Assembly (NCBI RefSeq): GCF_902497855.1
Contig: NZ_CABVHU010000012.1
Coordinates: forward strand, 62,001 to 126,000
Length of the DNA: 64,000 bases
Reading direction: 5' to 3'
Origin: Pseudomonas fluorescens
GTDB lineage: Bacteria; Pseudomonadota; Gammaproteobacteria; Pseudomonadales; Pseudomonadaceae
Part shown: positions 35,028-43,836 of the stretch, in pieces
Layout: the number at the start of each line of letters is the position of its first letter
Numbering within the stretch: position 1 is the first letter of the stretch
Position numbers and translations under genes: made by a program
The notes under the pieces: model-generated
What the model saw: the letters and a program-made list of their open reading frames with translations, nothing else
Database searches by the model: none
Told to the model about the DNA's origin: nothing

Positions 35028-35104
35028 TGGCGCAGCGGACGGGACTCGAACCCGCGACCCCCGGCGTGACAGGCCGGTATTCTAACCGACTGAACTACCG
35101 CTGC
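35028..35104 (-). tRNA. tRNA-Asp (GTC), second copy
   Basis: 77 bases, same sequence and fold as the copy at 34672, anticodon GTC, encoded CCA. Confidence 0.97.
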
Positions 35105-35123
35105 GCGTAACACTGAATGCGAA

Positions 35124-35199
35124 TGGTGGGTGATGACGGGATCGAACCGCCGACATTCTGCTTGTAAGGCAGACGCTCTCCCAGCTGAGCTAATCACCC
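35124..35199 (-). tRNA. tRNA-Val (TAC), second copy
   Basis: 76 bases, same sequence and fold as the copy at 34764, anticodon TAC, encoded CCA. First gene of the four-tRNA cluster in the direction of transcription; promoter expected in the AT-rich 35200-35280 segment. Confidence 0.97.
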
Positions 35200-35360
35200 T
35201 TCACGTTCGGTGTGGCGCGCATTCTACGGAGCACCCCCACCTCTGGCAAGTACTTTTTTAAATAATTTTTGCAGGCCTTCCAAAGGCTTAGCTAAGGGTT
35301 GGCCTATGGCGCCGCGAAGAGAATAATGCCCCCCTTTGTATATAAGGAGAGACTCACCCC

Positions 35361-36281
35361 ATGTGGTTCAAAAACCTGCTTCTCTATCGCCTGACCCAAG
35401 ATCTGCCTGTTGATGCCGAGGCGTTGGAAGCTGCACTGGCCACCAAACTGGCGCGTCCATGTGCAAGCCAGGAGTTGACCACCTACGGTTTCGTCGCGCC
35501 GTTCGGCAAGGGCGAAGATGCACCGCTGGTACACGTCAGCGGTGACTTCCTGCTGATCAGCGCCCGCAAGGAAGAACGCATTCTGCCGGGCAGCGTCGTG
35601 CGCGACGCGGTGAAGGAAAAGGTCGAAGAAATCGAAGCCGAGCAAATGCGCAAGGTCTACAAGAAGGAACGCGACCAGATCAAGGATGAAATCATCCAGG
35701 CCTTCCTGCCGCGCGCCTTTATCCGTCGTTCGTCGACCTTCGCCGCCATCGCGCCGAAACAGGGCCTGATCCTGGTCAATTCGGCCAGCCCGAAACGCGC
35801 CGAAGACCTGCTGTCCACCCTGCGTGAAGTGATCGGTACGCTGCCGGTGCGCCCACTGACCGTGAAGATGTCCCCGACGGCGACCATGACGGAATGGGTC
35901 ACCACCCAGAAAGCCGCGGACGACTTCTTCGTGCTGGACGAGTGCGAACTGCGTGACACCCATGAAGACGGTGGCATCGTGCGTTGCAAGCGCCAGGACC
36001 TGACCAGCGAAGAAATCCAGCTGCACCTGAGCACCGGCAAAGTGGTCACCCAGTTGTCGTTGGCCTGGCAAGACAAACTGTCGTTCGTCCTCGACGACAA
36101 GATGGTGGTCAAGCGCCTGAAGTTCGAAGACCTGCTGCAAGACCAGGCGGAACAGGACGGTGGCGAAGAAGCCCTGGGCCAACTGGATGCCAGCTTCACC
36201 CTGATGATGCTGACCTTCGGCGACTTCCTGCCGGCGCTGGTTGAAGCGCTGGGCGGGGAAGAGACTCCGCAGGGGATCTAA
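35361..36281 (+). CDS. rdgC: Recombination-associated protein RdgC
   Basis: 306-residue RdgC, a ring-shaped dimer that binds double-stranded DNA without sequence preference and limits RecA-mediated exchange. Typical features: MWFKNLLLYRL at the N-terminus, YGFVAPFGKG, and the charged central helix (VKEKVEEIEAEQMRKVYKKER). The acidic C-terminal region is also present. AAGGAGAG before the ATG. Length matches the family. Position equals PA3263 next to the tRNA cluster. Confidence 0.96.
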   Translation: MWFKNLLLYRLTQDLPVDAEALEAALATKLARPCASQELTTYGFVAPFGKGEDAPLVHVSGDFLLISARKEERILPGSVVRDAVKEKVEEIEAEQMRKVYKKERDQIKDEIIQAFLPRAFIRRSSTFAAIAPKQGLILVNSASPKRAEDLLSTLREVIGTLPVRPLTVKMSPTATMTEWVTTQKAADDFFVLDECELRDTHEDGGIVRCKRQDLTSEEIQLHLSTGKVVTQLSLAWQDKLSFVLDDKMVVKRLKFEDLLQDQAEQDGGEEALGQLDASFTLMMLTFGDFLPALVEALGGEETPQGI

Positions 36282-36300
36282 AAACAACGCGGCACCCCAT

Positions 36301-36384
36301 GTAGGAGTTGGCTTGCCAGCGAAGAGGCCCTCAAGTCATGCGCAAGGCATGCTGACGCCTTCGCTGGCAAGCCAGCTCCTACAG
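36301..36384. repeat. REPIN
   Basis: TGTAGGAGTTGGCTTGCCAGCGAAG at the left and the exact inverse CTTCGCTGGCAAGCCAGCTCCTACA at the right (25-base arms), plus an inner TCATGCGCAAGGCATG symmetric part; 84 bases between rdgC and the BASS transporter. Confidence 0.9.
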
Positions 36385-36414
36385 AAACATAACTCCCATA
36401 ACTAGGATCAGGCC

Positions 36415-37380
36415 ATGCGCGCACTGGCTGCATTGAGTCGTTTTGTCGGCAACACCTTCGCTTACTGGGTACTGATTTTCGCCGTCGTGGCCTTCCTGCA
36501 ACCGACGTGGTTCATCGGCCTCAAAGGCGCAATCGTCCCGCTGCTGGGGCTGGTGATGTTCGGCATGGGCCTGACCCTGAAGCTCGAAGACTTCGCCGAA
36601 GTCGCCCGCCATCCGTGGCGCGTGGCCCTGGGCGTGGTTGCCCATTTCGTGATCATGCCCGGTGTGGCGTGGTTGCTCTGCCAGGTGTTCCACCTGCCGC
36701 CGGAAATCGCTGTCGGTGTGATTCTGGTCGGTTGCTGCCCGAGCGGTACCTCGTCGAACGTGATGACCTGGCTGGCCCGCGGGGATCTGGCGCTGTCGGT
36801 CGCCATTGCCGCCGTCACCACCCTCCTCGCGCCGCTGCTGACCCCGGCATTGATCTGGCTGTTGGCCTCGGCGTGGTTGCCGGTGTCGTTCATGGAGCTG
36901 TTCTGGTCGATCCTGCAAGTGGTGCTGCTGCCGATCGTGCTCGGCGTGGTCGCCCAGCGTGTGCTCGGTGATCGGGTTCGCCATGCGGTGGAAGTGTTGC
37001 CGCTGGTGTCGGTGGTGAGCATCGTGATCATCGTCACCGCGGTGGTCGCCGCCAGCCAGGCGAAAATCGCCGAGTCCGGCCTGTTGATCATGGCCGTGGT
37101 GATGCTGCACAACAGCTTCGGCTACCTGCTGGGCTACTTCACCGGCCGGCTGTTCAAGTTGCCCCTGGCCCAGCGTAAATCCCTGGCGCTGGAGGTCGGC
37201 ATGCAAAACTCCGGACTGGGTGCCGCCCTGGCCAGCGCGCACTTCTCCCCGCTGGCGGCAGTGCCCAGCGCGTTGTTCAGCGTCTGGCACAACATTTCCG
37301 GAGCGCTGCTCTCGACGTATTTCCGGCGGATGAGCGAGAAAGCAGACAGGGCAACAGCGGCCAAGGAAGCCACTGACTGA
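36415..37380 (+). CDS. Bile acid:sodium symporter (BASS) family transporter
   Basis: 321-residue inner-membrane protein with about nine to ten hydrophobic helices. Family motifs: LLGLVMFGMGLTLKLEDF and the sodium-site loops GCCPSGTSSNVMTWLARGD and EVGMQNSGLGAAL. BASS proteins in bacteria carry organic acids, such as pantoate or pyruvate-like compounds; the substrate here cannot be told. The downstream riboswitch lies between this gene and sugE, so the two are controlled separately. PA3264-like position. Confidence 0.92.
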   Translation: MRALAALSRFVGNTFAYWVLIFAVVAFLQPTWFIGLKGAIVPLLGLVMFGMGLTLKLEDFAEVARHPWRVALGVVAHFVIMPGVAWLLCQVFHLPPEIAVGVILVGCCPSGTSSNVMTWLARGDLALSVAIAAVTTLLAPLLTPALIWLLASAWLPVSFMELFWSILQVVLLPIVLGVVAQRVLGDRVRHAVEVLPLVSVVSIVIIVTAVVAASQAKIAESGLLIMAVVMLHNSFGYLLGYFTGRLFKLPLAQRKSLALEVGMQNSGLGAALASAHFSPLAAVPSALFSVWHNISGALLSTYFRRMSEKADRATAAKEATD

Positions 37381-37427
37381 TCCATAAACTTGATCCCCAG
37401 GTTAATAATGGGCACTATTCTGCGCAA

Positions 37428-37479
37428 CGCGAGGACGACCTCGCGGCTCGATCGAGTCATTTTATCTGGGGACGACCCC
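37428..37479 (+). ncRNA. Guanidine-II (mini-ykkC) riboswitch
   Basis: Two small hairpins with ACGA tetraloops: CGCGAGG-ACGA-CCTCGCG (37428-37445) and GGGG-ACGA-CCCC (37468-37479), 22 bases apart. This is the exact architecture of the guanidine-II riboswitch, where ACGR loops of both stems bind guanidinium. The second stem ends 10 bases before the GGAGG ribosome site (37490-37494) of sugE, fitting translational control. Confidence 0.94.
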
Positions 37480-37500
37480 GTCAATCGATGGAGGTCTCTC

Positions 37501-37815
37501 ATGTCCTGGATCATTCTGTTTTTCGCCGGCCTGTTCGAAGTCGGCTGGGCCGTCGGCCTGAAGTACACTGACGGCTTCAGCCGCCCTCTCCCCACCGCAT
37601 TGACCGTTGCCGCCATGGCCATCAGCCTGGGGCTGCTGGGCCTTGCCATGAAGGAATTGCCGCTGGGCACGGCCTATGCGATCTGGACGGGCGTGGGCGC
37701 CGTCGGGACCGTGATCGCCGGGATCATTCTGTTTGGCGAATCCATGGCGCTGTTCCGGCTGGCCAGCGTGGCGCTGATCATTGCCGGACTGGTGGGACTG
37801 AAAGTCAGCGCCTAG
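37501..37815 (+). CDS. sugE: Guanidinium exporter SugE/Gdx (small multidrug resistance family)
   Basis: 104-residue SMR protein with four transmembrane helices that works as an antiparallel dimer exchanging guanidinium for protons. The essential Glu13 is in FFAGLFEVGWAVGLKY, and WTGVGAVGTVIAGIILFGE is typical of the Gdx subtype. The guanidine-II riboswitch upstream supports guanidinium as the true substrate. ATG 37501 has GGAGG six bases upstream; the longer in-frame reading from 37390 would translate through the riboswitch and is rejected. Confidence 0.96.
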   Translation: MSWIILFFAGLFEVGWAVGLKYTDGFSRPLPTALTVAAMAISLGLLGLAMKELPLGTAYAIWTGVGAVGTVIAGIILFGESMALFRLASVALIIAGLVGLKVSA

Positions 37816-37833
37816 ACATTTACAGCGGCCACT

Positions 37834-37879
37834 AAAAAGCCCGCTCCCCTGCCGATACGGACAGGAGCGCGGGCTTTTT
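37834..37879. terminator. Bidirectional terminator between sugE and undA
   Basis: AAAAAGCCCGC at the left, GCGGGCTTTTT at the right, with an additional CCTG/CAGG inner stem. A and T runs on both sides suit termination of both convergent genes. Confidence 0.9.
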
Positions 37880-37898
37880 CAATGCAGCGAATAACGGA

Positions 37899-38693
37899 TC
37901 AGCTTTCCGCCAGCGCCATCCGCTCACGCATCACCGGGGCCCTCTCTGCATGCTCAAGCTGCATACAGCGCTCCAGGAACAGGAACATGTAGTCGTAGCT
38001 CTTGCAGACGGCCTGACGCAACTCCATTTGCAGGGACTTGCTTGGGTTCATGCCCGCCAGCGTGCAGATGATTTCCAGCGCTTCCCACGGATGGGCATCG
38101 TCATACTGGGCATGCATCTTCAGCCACTTCATGGCCCGCTTGCGATCTTCCTCGGGAAACGATGCCGCATAAACGCCACTGGAACAAACCAGCGCCGACC
38201 ACTCTCCGGTCGCGCCTTCGATGGCGTAGTTGGTGGCGGCAATGGCAACGATCAGTGAATCCGCGGAACTGGTATGCCAGCACCAATGGCTCAGGGCATG
38301 CAGTTCCGGGGCAACCTGCTGCGCTTGCAGATCTTCCAGGCTGACACCGTGGGCACGGCTCCAGTGCACCCAGTAATCAGCGTGATTGAGTTCCACGCGA
38401 ATATTACGCATCAGCCAGCGACGCGCCATGTCTTCGCCTGGATGGCGGGCAAAGCGAGTCTTGGTCAGGTTCTGTGCCATGTATAAAGCGAACTGTTCGA
38501 CCACCGGCCAGCCACCAATCAGGTAGTGGCGCATGGTCTTTGCACTGAGCTTGTTATCACGCAGACGCTGGTACAGTTCGTGTTCGACAACCCGGCGCTT
38601 GCTCTCGCTGCAATCCTGGATCAGGCGCTGAGCCCAGGCGGGATAACTTGCAGCTTCCATGAGTGGTCCGGTTCTGTTGAATGTGTCGATCAC
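37899..38693 (-). CDS. undA: UndA: 1-undecene-forming fatty acid decarboxylase
   Basis: 264-residue heme-oxygenase-like non-heme iron oxidase. UndA converts medium-chain fatty acids (lauric acid) to terminal alkenes using O2. The metal ligands of UndA are in register here: Glu101 and His104 (VELNHADYW), Glu159 (YAIEGATGEW), His194 (LKMHAQYDD) with Asp198 and His201. The N-terminus MIDTFNRTGPLMEAASYPAW fits the Pf-5 protein as I recall it. Database names such as TenA/PqqC-like are less specific. GTG 38693 is preferred because AAGGAG lies seven bases before it. It sits 44 bases downstream of rbdA in the same direction, so cotranscription is likely. Confidence 0.87.
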   Translation of the reverse strand: MIDTFNRTGPLMEAASYPAWAQRLIQDCSESKRRVVEHELYQRLRDNKLSAKTMRHYLIGGWPVVEQFALYMAQNLTKTRFARHPGEDMARRWLMRNIRVELNHADYWVHWSRAHGVSLEDLQAQQVAPELHALSHWCWHTSSADSLIVAIAATNYAIEGATGEWSALVCSSGVYAASFPEEDRKRAMKWLKMHAQYDDAHPWEALEIICTLAGMNPSKSLQMELRQAVCKSYDYMFLFLERCMQLEHAERAPVMRERMALAES

Positions 38694-38737
38694 TGTCGAG
38701 CTCCTTTTGATTGTGATTGTAAGGACCAGCGAGAGTT

Positions 38738-41197
38738 TCAGCGGAACGTGCCAGGCGCCTTGAACAACAAGGGCCGAGGCCGGGCAGGACGACGTTGCAG
38801 ACTGTCGCAGGTAAACGGATGCGGGCGTTCAATCACATACCCTTGAGCGTAATCCACCCCGATCTCCAGCAATGCCTGCTCGATCTGGGGTGTCTCTACA
38901 AACTCGGCAATCGTGCGTTTACCCATGACATGACCGATGTGATTGATCACTTCGACCATGGCGCGGTTAATCGGGTCGTCCAGCATATCCTTTACGAAAC
39001 TTCCGTCGATCTTCAGGAAGTCTACAGGCAAATGTTTCAAATACGCGAATGAAGACATTCCGGCGCAAAAATCATCCAGCGAAAAGTGGCAACCTAACCC
39101 CTTGAGTTCATTGATAAATTTTATTGCACTCCCAAGATTCGAAATGGCGCTCGTCTCTGTGATTTCAAAACAAATCATTTCAGGCGGAATCGCATACGTA
39201 ACAAATTGTTCACGCAAGAAGTCGAGGAACGCCTCATCTCCGATCGTGGTGCCTGACAGATTGATCGCACACATCGCCAATGGACAGTTGCGCTTTTCAG
39301 CCCTGCATTGGGCAATGATCTTGAACACGTTCTCCACGACCCAGCGGTCAAGAGACGTCATCAGCCCATAACGTTCGGCAGCCGGAATAAAACTGTCGGG
39401 CAAAATCATCCGCCCGGCTTCGTCATGCAGGCGCAACAAAATTTCGATATGCCCGCTGCCCTGATCCGTAGGGCCGAGGGGCGCGATTTCCTGGGCGTAT
39501 AAACAGAAGCGGTTGTCTTCCAGCGCCATGTGCAAGCGTTGCACCCAGGCCATCTCGCCAAAGCGCAGGGACAGTTCCGAATCGTCGGCATGATAGACCT
39601 GAACCCGATTGCGCCCCTTTTCCTTGGCCATGTAGCAGGCCATGTCCGCCGCGCGCAGAGAGGCTTCGAGGGTGGTCGGGCTCTGCGTGACATGCACCAG
39701 GCCGATACTCACCGTGGTCACGAAGGGCCGGCCTTTCCAGACGAAATGCAGGTTCTGTACGGTCTGGCGCAACACCTCGGCAATTTTCTCCGCGGCTTGC
39801 GGGGCACAGTTTTCCAGCAGGATGCCAAACTCGTCGCCCCCCAACCGGGCCAGGGTATCGCCCTCGCGCAGGCCCGACTGCAACAACGCACAGATATGAC
39901 GCAGCAACTCGTCACCGGCCGCGTGACCGCAGGTATCGTTCACCAGTTTGAACTGATCCAGGTCGAGGAACATCAGCGCATGGCGTCCTGAGTGCCGCGT
40001 CAGGTTGTGCAGCGCCTGCTCCAGGCGATGCTCGAACTCGCGGCGGTTGGCCAGCCCGGTCAGGGCATCGTGAGTCGCCTGCCAGGACAGATTGGCGATG
40101 TATTGCCGTTCCTGGGTCATGTCGTGCAGTACCAGCACGGTGCCACTGACCTTGCCGGCATTGCGGATCGGCGCACCGACCAGGGTGACCGACACCGTGC
40201 TGCCGTCCAGGCGTTGAATCAATTTGGAATGTTCGCTGCCACCGCTGAGCTGTCCGCTCAAAATGTGCTCGATCAAGGTAAAACCGTCCGCCTGGGCGTT
40301 CTCATCCAGCAGATTGAACAGCGCCGCCAGGGGCAAACCTGTCGCCTGCTCGGCCTTCCAGTGCGTCAACGCCTCGGCGGCCGGGTTCATATAGGCGATC
40401 GCGCCTTCGACATCCGTGGTGATCACGCCATCGCCAATCGATTGCAGCGTGATCTGCGCCCGGTCTTTCTCCAGCTGCAGTGCGTCGGCGAACGCATGGC
40501 GCTGCTTGAGCAGCTTGTGGGTGCGCATCAGCGCCAGGACGATCAAGCCCAGGGCAGTGGCGAGATTGATCGCCAGCAACAGGCGCAGAATCACCCGCGA
40601 GCCTTCGCCCAAGGCGTCACTGAACGCTTTCGCCGCCGGCGTCACGCCATTATTGATGGCAAATATCTGCGCCTTCCAGCGCTTGATGTCGGCATCCGTG
40701 GCCTGATTGGCTATGACGCGCCGGTGCATCTGCTGCGCAACGTCGTCGAGTTGCACCAGGTAGGCGTCCCCCACTCGCCAGAGGTCGATGGCTTTTTCCA
40801 GGTAGCTGAAGTGGCGGAAGTTGAGGTACAGCCAGATCACACTGGAAACGTCATCCGGGTGGTTGCCACCCTTGAGAATCGCCACTCGCGCCGCTTCGAT
40901 ATCCGGTGGCTGATGATCCAGCGCCAGACGCAACTCGTGGCCTCCCTCAGGCACGGCAATGGCGCTCTCGTACTTGTGGAATATCGCCTCGTCACGACTG
41001 TCGGCGTAGAGGTTAAGGTAGTAGATGGCGTCTTTCTGGCCCTTGGACCACAGGCTTTCACCGGCAACGTAGCCGCGAACCGCGGAAAGCATGTACAGGC
41101 TGACGCCACCCAGCAGCGCCTGAAACACCACGACAGCGATAAAAGGCCAGACGATGCCCAACAACCGGGGCGTTCCGAGAGTCCGTGTCTGATTCAT
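38738..41197 (-). CDS. rbdA: RbdA-like GGDEF-EAL c-di-GMP regulator
   Basis: 819-residue inner-membrane protein with the size and order of RbdA (PA0861, regulator of biofilm dispersal). Two transmembrane helices (about 15-37 and 200-225) flank a periplasmic helical sensor. A PAS domain (about 250-370) is followed by GGDEF (motif RLGGDEF near 453, with I-site REGD five residues upstream) and EAL (about 575-810). EAL reads EILLRL, with the metal/catalytic residues N in AINLSG, ITET, DDF, LKIDG, AEFVET and YAQGY retained, so phosphodiesterase activity is expected. ATG 41197 has AAGGGA upstream; longer starts lack a ribosome site. undA follows after 44 bases. Confidence 0.9.
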   Translation of the reverse strand: MNQTRTLGTPRLLGIVWPFIAVVVFQALLGGVSLYMLSAVRGYVAGESLWSKGQKDAIYYLNLYADSRDEAIFHKYESAIAVPEGGHELRLALDHQPPDIEAARVAILKGGNHPDDVSSVIWLYLNFRHFSYLEKAIDLWRVGDAYLVQLDDVAQQMHRRVIANQATDADIKRWKAQIFAINNGVTPAAKAFSDALGEGSRVILRLLLAINLATALGLIVLALMRTHKLLKQRHAFADALQLEKDRAQITLQSIGDGVITTDVEGAIAYMNPAAEALTHWKAEQATGLPLAALFNLLDENAQADGFTLIEHILSGQLSGGSEHSKLIQRLDGSTVSVTLVGAPIRNAGKVSGTVLVLHDMTQERQYIANLSWQATHDALTGLANRREFEHRLEQALHNLTRHSGRHALMFLDLDQFKLVNDTCGHAAGDELLRHICALLQSGLREGDTLARLGGDEFGILLENCAPQAAEKIAEVLRQTVQNLHFVWKGRPFVTTVSIGLVHVTQSPTTLEASLRAADMACYMAKEKGRNRVQVYHADDSELSLRFGEMAWVQRLHMALEDNRFCLYAQEIAPLGPTDQGSGHIEILLRLHDEAGRMILPDSFIPAAERYGLMTSLDRWVVENVFKIIAQCRAEKRNCPLAMCAINLSGTTIGDEAFLDFLREQFVTYAIPPEMICFEITETSAISNLGSAIKFINELKGLGCHFSLDDFCAGMSSFAYLKHLPVDFLKIDGSFVKDMLDDPINRAMVEVINHIGHVMGKRTIAEFVETPQIEQALLEIGVDYAQGYVIERPHPFTCDSLQRRPARPRPLLFKAPGTFR

Positions 41198-41384
41198 GAG
41201 GTCCCTTGCATTAGCACTGCCCGTTCGTCGTCCGGACGAAATCGCTACAGCCAGACTAGGATGGGTTCTCATTCTAGGCAAGCGGCACAACCCAAGGGCA
41301 GCATAGTAACCGCACTCCAGCGACGAGTTTCAGAGCGATGTGACGACGGCGGGAAAAATGCCCTGATTGTCCGGCGACACTGAT

Positions 41385-43202
41385 CTAATGTTGCTGCAAA
41401 TGCCCATAAAGCTTGGCGTACAACCCCCCATCGGCAATCAATTGCTGATGGTCGCCGTCCTCGGCAATTTGCCCGCCATCGAACACCAGCACCCGGTCCG
41501 CCTGCTTCACGGCCGACAACCGATGCGCAATGATCAAGGTGGTGCGGTTGCTCAGGAACCGCGCCATTGCCTGGTGCAGGTTGTATTCGGTGGCCGCGTC
41601 CAGGGCGGAGGTGGCCTCGTCGAGGATCACCACCTTGGGCTCGGCCAGCACCATCCGTGCAATCGCCAGGCGTTGGCGCTGCCCGCCGGACAAGCGCACG
41701 CCGGAGCGGCCGACAATACTGTCCAGGCCATTGGGCAATTCACGAATCGTGGCGTGCAGCTGGGCAATGTCCAGCGCCTGCCAGCACGCCTCGTCGCTGC
41801 GTTCGCGGCCCATGGTCAGGTTGGCGCGCACGGTGTCGTTGAACAGCGCCGGGTGCTGCAGGACCACGGCGACGTTTTCCCGCACGGTTTCCAGGCCGAT
41901 CTCCTGCTGGGTCGAACCGCCGAAGCGGATGGTCCCGGCGAGCGGCGTGTAGAGGCCCAGCAACAGCTGCACCAGGGTGCTTTTGCCGCCACCGCTGGCG
42001 CCGACAATCGCGACCTTTTCGCCGGGGGCGATCGACAGGTTCATCTGATCCAGCACCAGCTCGTCACCGTAGCCGAAGCTCAATCCCTGGACTTCGATAC
42101 CGACCGTTTCGCGACCGTTGAACGGGTCGACACCGCCCGGGTATTCAGGCTCGTCGGCCCGGGCCAGCAACTCATTGATCCGCGACAGTGCGCCACCGGC
42201 AGCGTAAAAGGCGTATTGCAGGTTCAGCAGTTGCTCCACCGGGCCGATCATGAACCACAGGTAGCTGAACACCGTCAGCATCTGCCCGATGGACAGGTCG
42301 GAAAACAGCACGGTGAGCATGGCGGCGGCACGGAAAATATCGATGCCGAACTGGAACAACAGGCCGCTGGCACGGTTCGACGCATCGGTTTTCCACTGCG
42401 AGCTCACCGCGTAGTCGCGCACTTCACGAGCCCGCTGGCCAAGGCGCCCGAGGAAAAAGCCCTGGCGGTTGCCGGCGCGCACTTCCTGGATCGAATCGAG
42501 GGTTTCGGTCAGTGCCTGGGTGAACCGCGAGGTACTGTCGTTCTCGAGTTTCTTCAGGTGCTTGACCCGCTTGCCCAACTGCACCGTGGCGTAGATCACC
42601 AGCGGGTTGAACAGCAGGATCAACAGCGCCAGTTTCCAATGCATCCACATCAGGATGCCCGCGGTGCCGACCAGGGTCAGCATGGCCACGAGGAAACGGC
42701 TGAGGGTTTCGCCGACGAATTTATCCAGGGTGTCGAGGTCGGTGACCAGGTGCGTGGTCACCGCGCCACTGCCCAGGCTTTCGTATTCACCCAGCGAAAT
42801 GCGTTTGAGTCGTTCGATCAGGCGTACACGAATGCGGTACACGATGTCCTTGGCCAGCGCCGCGAACAGCTTCGCCTGCACCAAGTTGAACAGCAGTGCA
42901 GCGCAACGCAGGCCCAAGGTCACGAAAAGCATCAAGCCTATGTAGCCCGCGGCTTTCTGCCAGGCGTCGGGTAGCGCGTGGTTCATGATTTTCAGCGCGC
43001 TGTCGCCATGGCCCAGCAACACTTCGTCCACCAGCAGCGGCAGCAGCAAGGGGATCGGCACGCTGCACAGGGTCGCCAGCACGGCCACGCCGTTGGCGAT
43101 CCACAGGGACTTTTTATGCTGAAGGGCCAGCCGCCGGATTTCCGCCCAGCTCAGTCGATCGACGCGCTTGGGGACTGGCGCGTCATCGGGCAGGTCATGC
43201 AC
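41385..43202 (-). CDS. ABC exporter, fused membrane and ATPase domains
   Basis: 605-residue type I (MsbA/MDR-like) half-transporter. Six transmembrane helices span about residues 20-320. The ATPase domain has Walker A GASGGGKST, signature RLSGGQRQRLAIAR and Walker B VVILDEATSALD, then IIAHRLSAVKQADRV. GTG 43202 is the first in-frame start that gives a sensible N-terminus (VHDLPDDAPVPKRVDRLSW); it lies eight bases inside the DsbA-like gene. The ATG at 43198 is in another frame. Substrate unknown; PA0860 is the positional equivalent. Confidence 0.92.
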   Translation of the reverse strand: MHDLPDDAPVPKRVDRLSWAEIRRLALQHKKSLWIANGVAVLATLCSVPIPLLLPLLVDEVLLGHGDSALKIMNHALPDAWQKAAGYIGLMLFVTLGLRCAALLFNLVQAKLFAALAKDIVYRIRVRLIERLKRISLGEYESLGSGAVTTHLVTDLDTLDKFVGETLSRFLVAMLTLVGTAGILMWMHWKLALLILLFNPLVIYATVQLGKRVKHLKKLENDSTSRFTQALTETLDSIQEVRAGNRQGFFLGRLGQRAREVRDYAVSSQWKTDASNRASGLLFQFGIDIFRAAAMLTVLFSDLSIGQMLTVFSYLWFMIGPVEQLLNLQYAFYAAGGALSRINELLARADEPEYPGGVDPFNGRETVGIEVQGLSFGYGDELVLDQMNLSIAPGEKVAIVGASGGGKSTLVQLLLGLYTPLAGTIRFGGSTQQEIGLETVRENVAVVLQHPALFNDTVRANLTMGRERSDEACWQALDIAQLHATIRELPNGLDSIVGRSGVRLSGGQRQRLAIARMVLAEPKVVILDEATSALDAATEYNLHQAMARFLSNRTTLIIAHRLSAVKQADRVLVFDGGQIAEDGDHQQLIADGGLYAKLYGHLQQH

Positions 43203-43833
43203 AGGCCGCGCGCTCCAGCCAGCGGCCGAGCAATGGGGACAGCACACTCAGCGGCTGATAACCGTTGGTCAACAGCGCCAGCTGACCATCACGCTCGGCC
43301 AGCAAGGTCGGGAAACCGGCGATGCCCAGGTCCTGGACCCAGGTGAAATCGGCCGCCGTTGCAGCATGCTGATCCGCACGGTCGAACGCGGCGGCAAACT
43401 CGATGCGCGGCAGACCGGCCTGCTCCGCCAGTTCCACCAGCACGCTGGCATGGGTGACATCGCGCCCTTGCGCATAGAACGCGTGCTGAATCAGCCCGAG
43501 CAGTTTCCACGCGCAATCCGGCGCCAGGCTGCGTGCCGTCACCAGTGCCCGACACGCGGGCTCGGTGTCGTACACAAAACCCTCGGGCAATGCGCCTTCC
43601 TGCTTGAATGGCTGGCCGGTGGCTTCAGTCACCGCCTGCCAGTGTTCCAGGATATAACGCCGGGTCGTCGGTTCCAGCGCGGAGCCACTGCCGGTGCGCA
43701 AACCGCCGACCACCAGATGCACCTCCACCCCCGCTGCGCGCGCCTGCTCGACCAGCGCGTTGGCCACCGGGGCAAAGCCCCAGCACCAGGAACACATCGG
43801 GTCCATCACATAGAGCAGGCGTTGCGCAGACAT
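43195..43833 (-). CDS. DsbA-family thioredoxin-fold protein
   Basis: 212-residue DsbA/FrnE-like protein with a CSWC active site at residues 14-17 (DPMCSWCWGF) and the cis-proline loop GFPTLL. No signal peptide is seen, so it is cytoplasmic, unlike classical DsbA. The helical insertion spans about 60-150. It overlaps the ABC exporter start and is 3 bases after TrhO, so the trhO-dsbA-like-ABC genes form a tight operon. Role unknown. Confidence 0.9.
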   Translation of the reverse strand: MSAQRLLYVMDPMCSWCWGFAPVANALVEQARAAGVEVHLVVGGLRTGSGSALEPTTRRYILEHWQAVTEATGQPFKQEGALPEGFVYDTEPACRALVTARSLAPDCAWKLLGLIQHAFYAQGRDVTHASVLVELAEQAGLPRIEFAAAFDRADQHAATAADFTWVQDLGIAGFPTLLAERDGQLALLTNGYQPLSVLSPLLGRWLERAACA

Positions 43834-43836
43834 GGT

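Noticed and set aside
34672..35199. tRNA cluster as an integration site with an attached island
   Set aside because: No integrase, att duplication or foreign genes flank the tRNAs; both sides match the conserved gene order.
39992..42974. Long plus-strand open frames opposite rbdA and the ABC exporter
   Set aside because: Mirror frames of GC-rich genes; no domain and Gln/Arg/His-rich composition.
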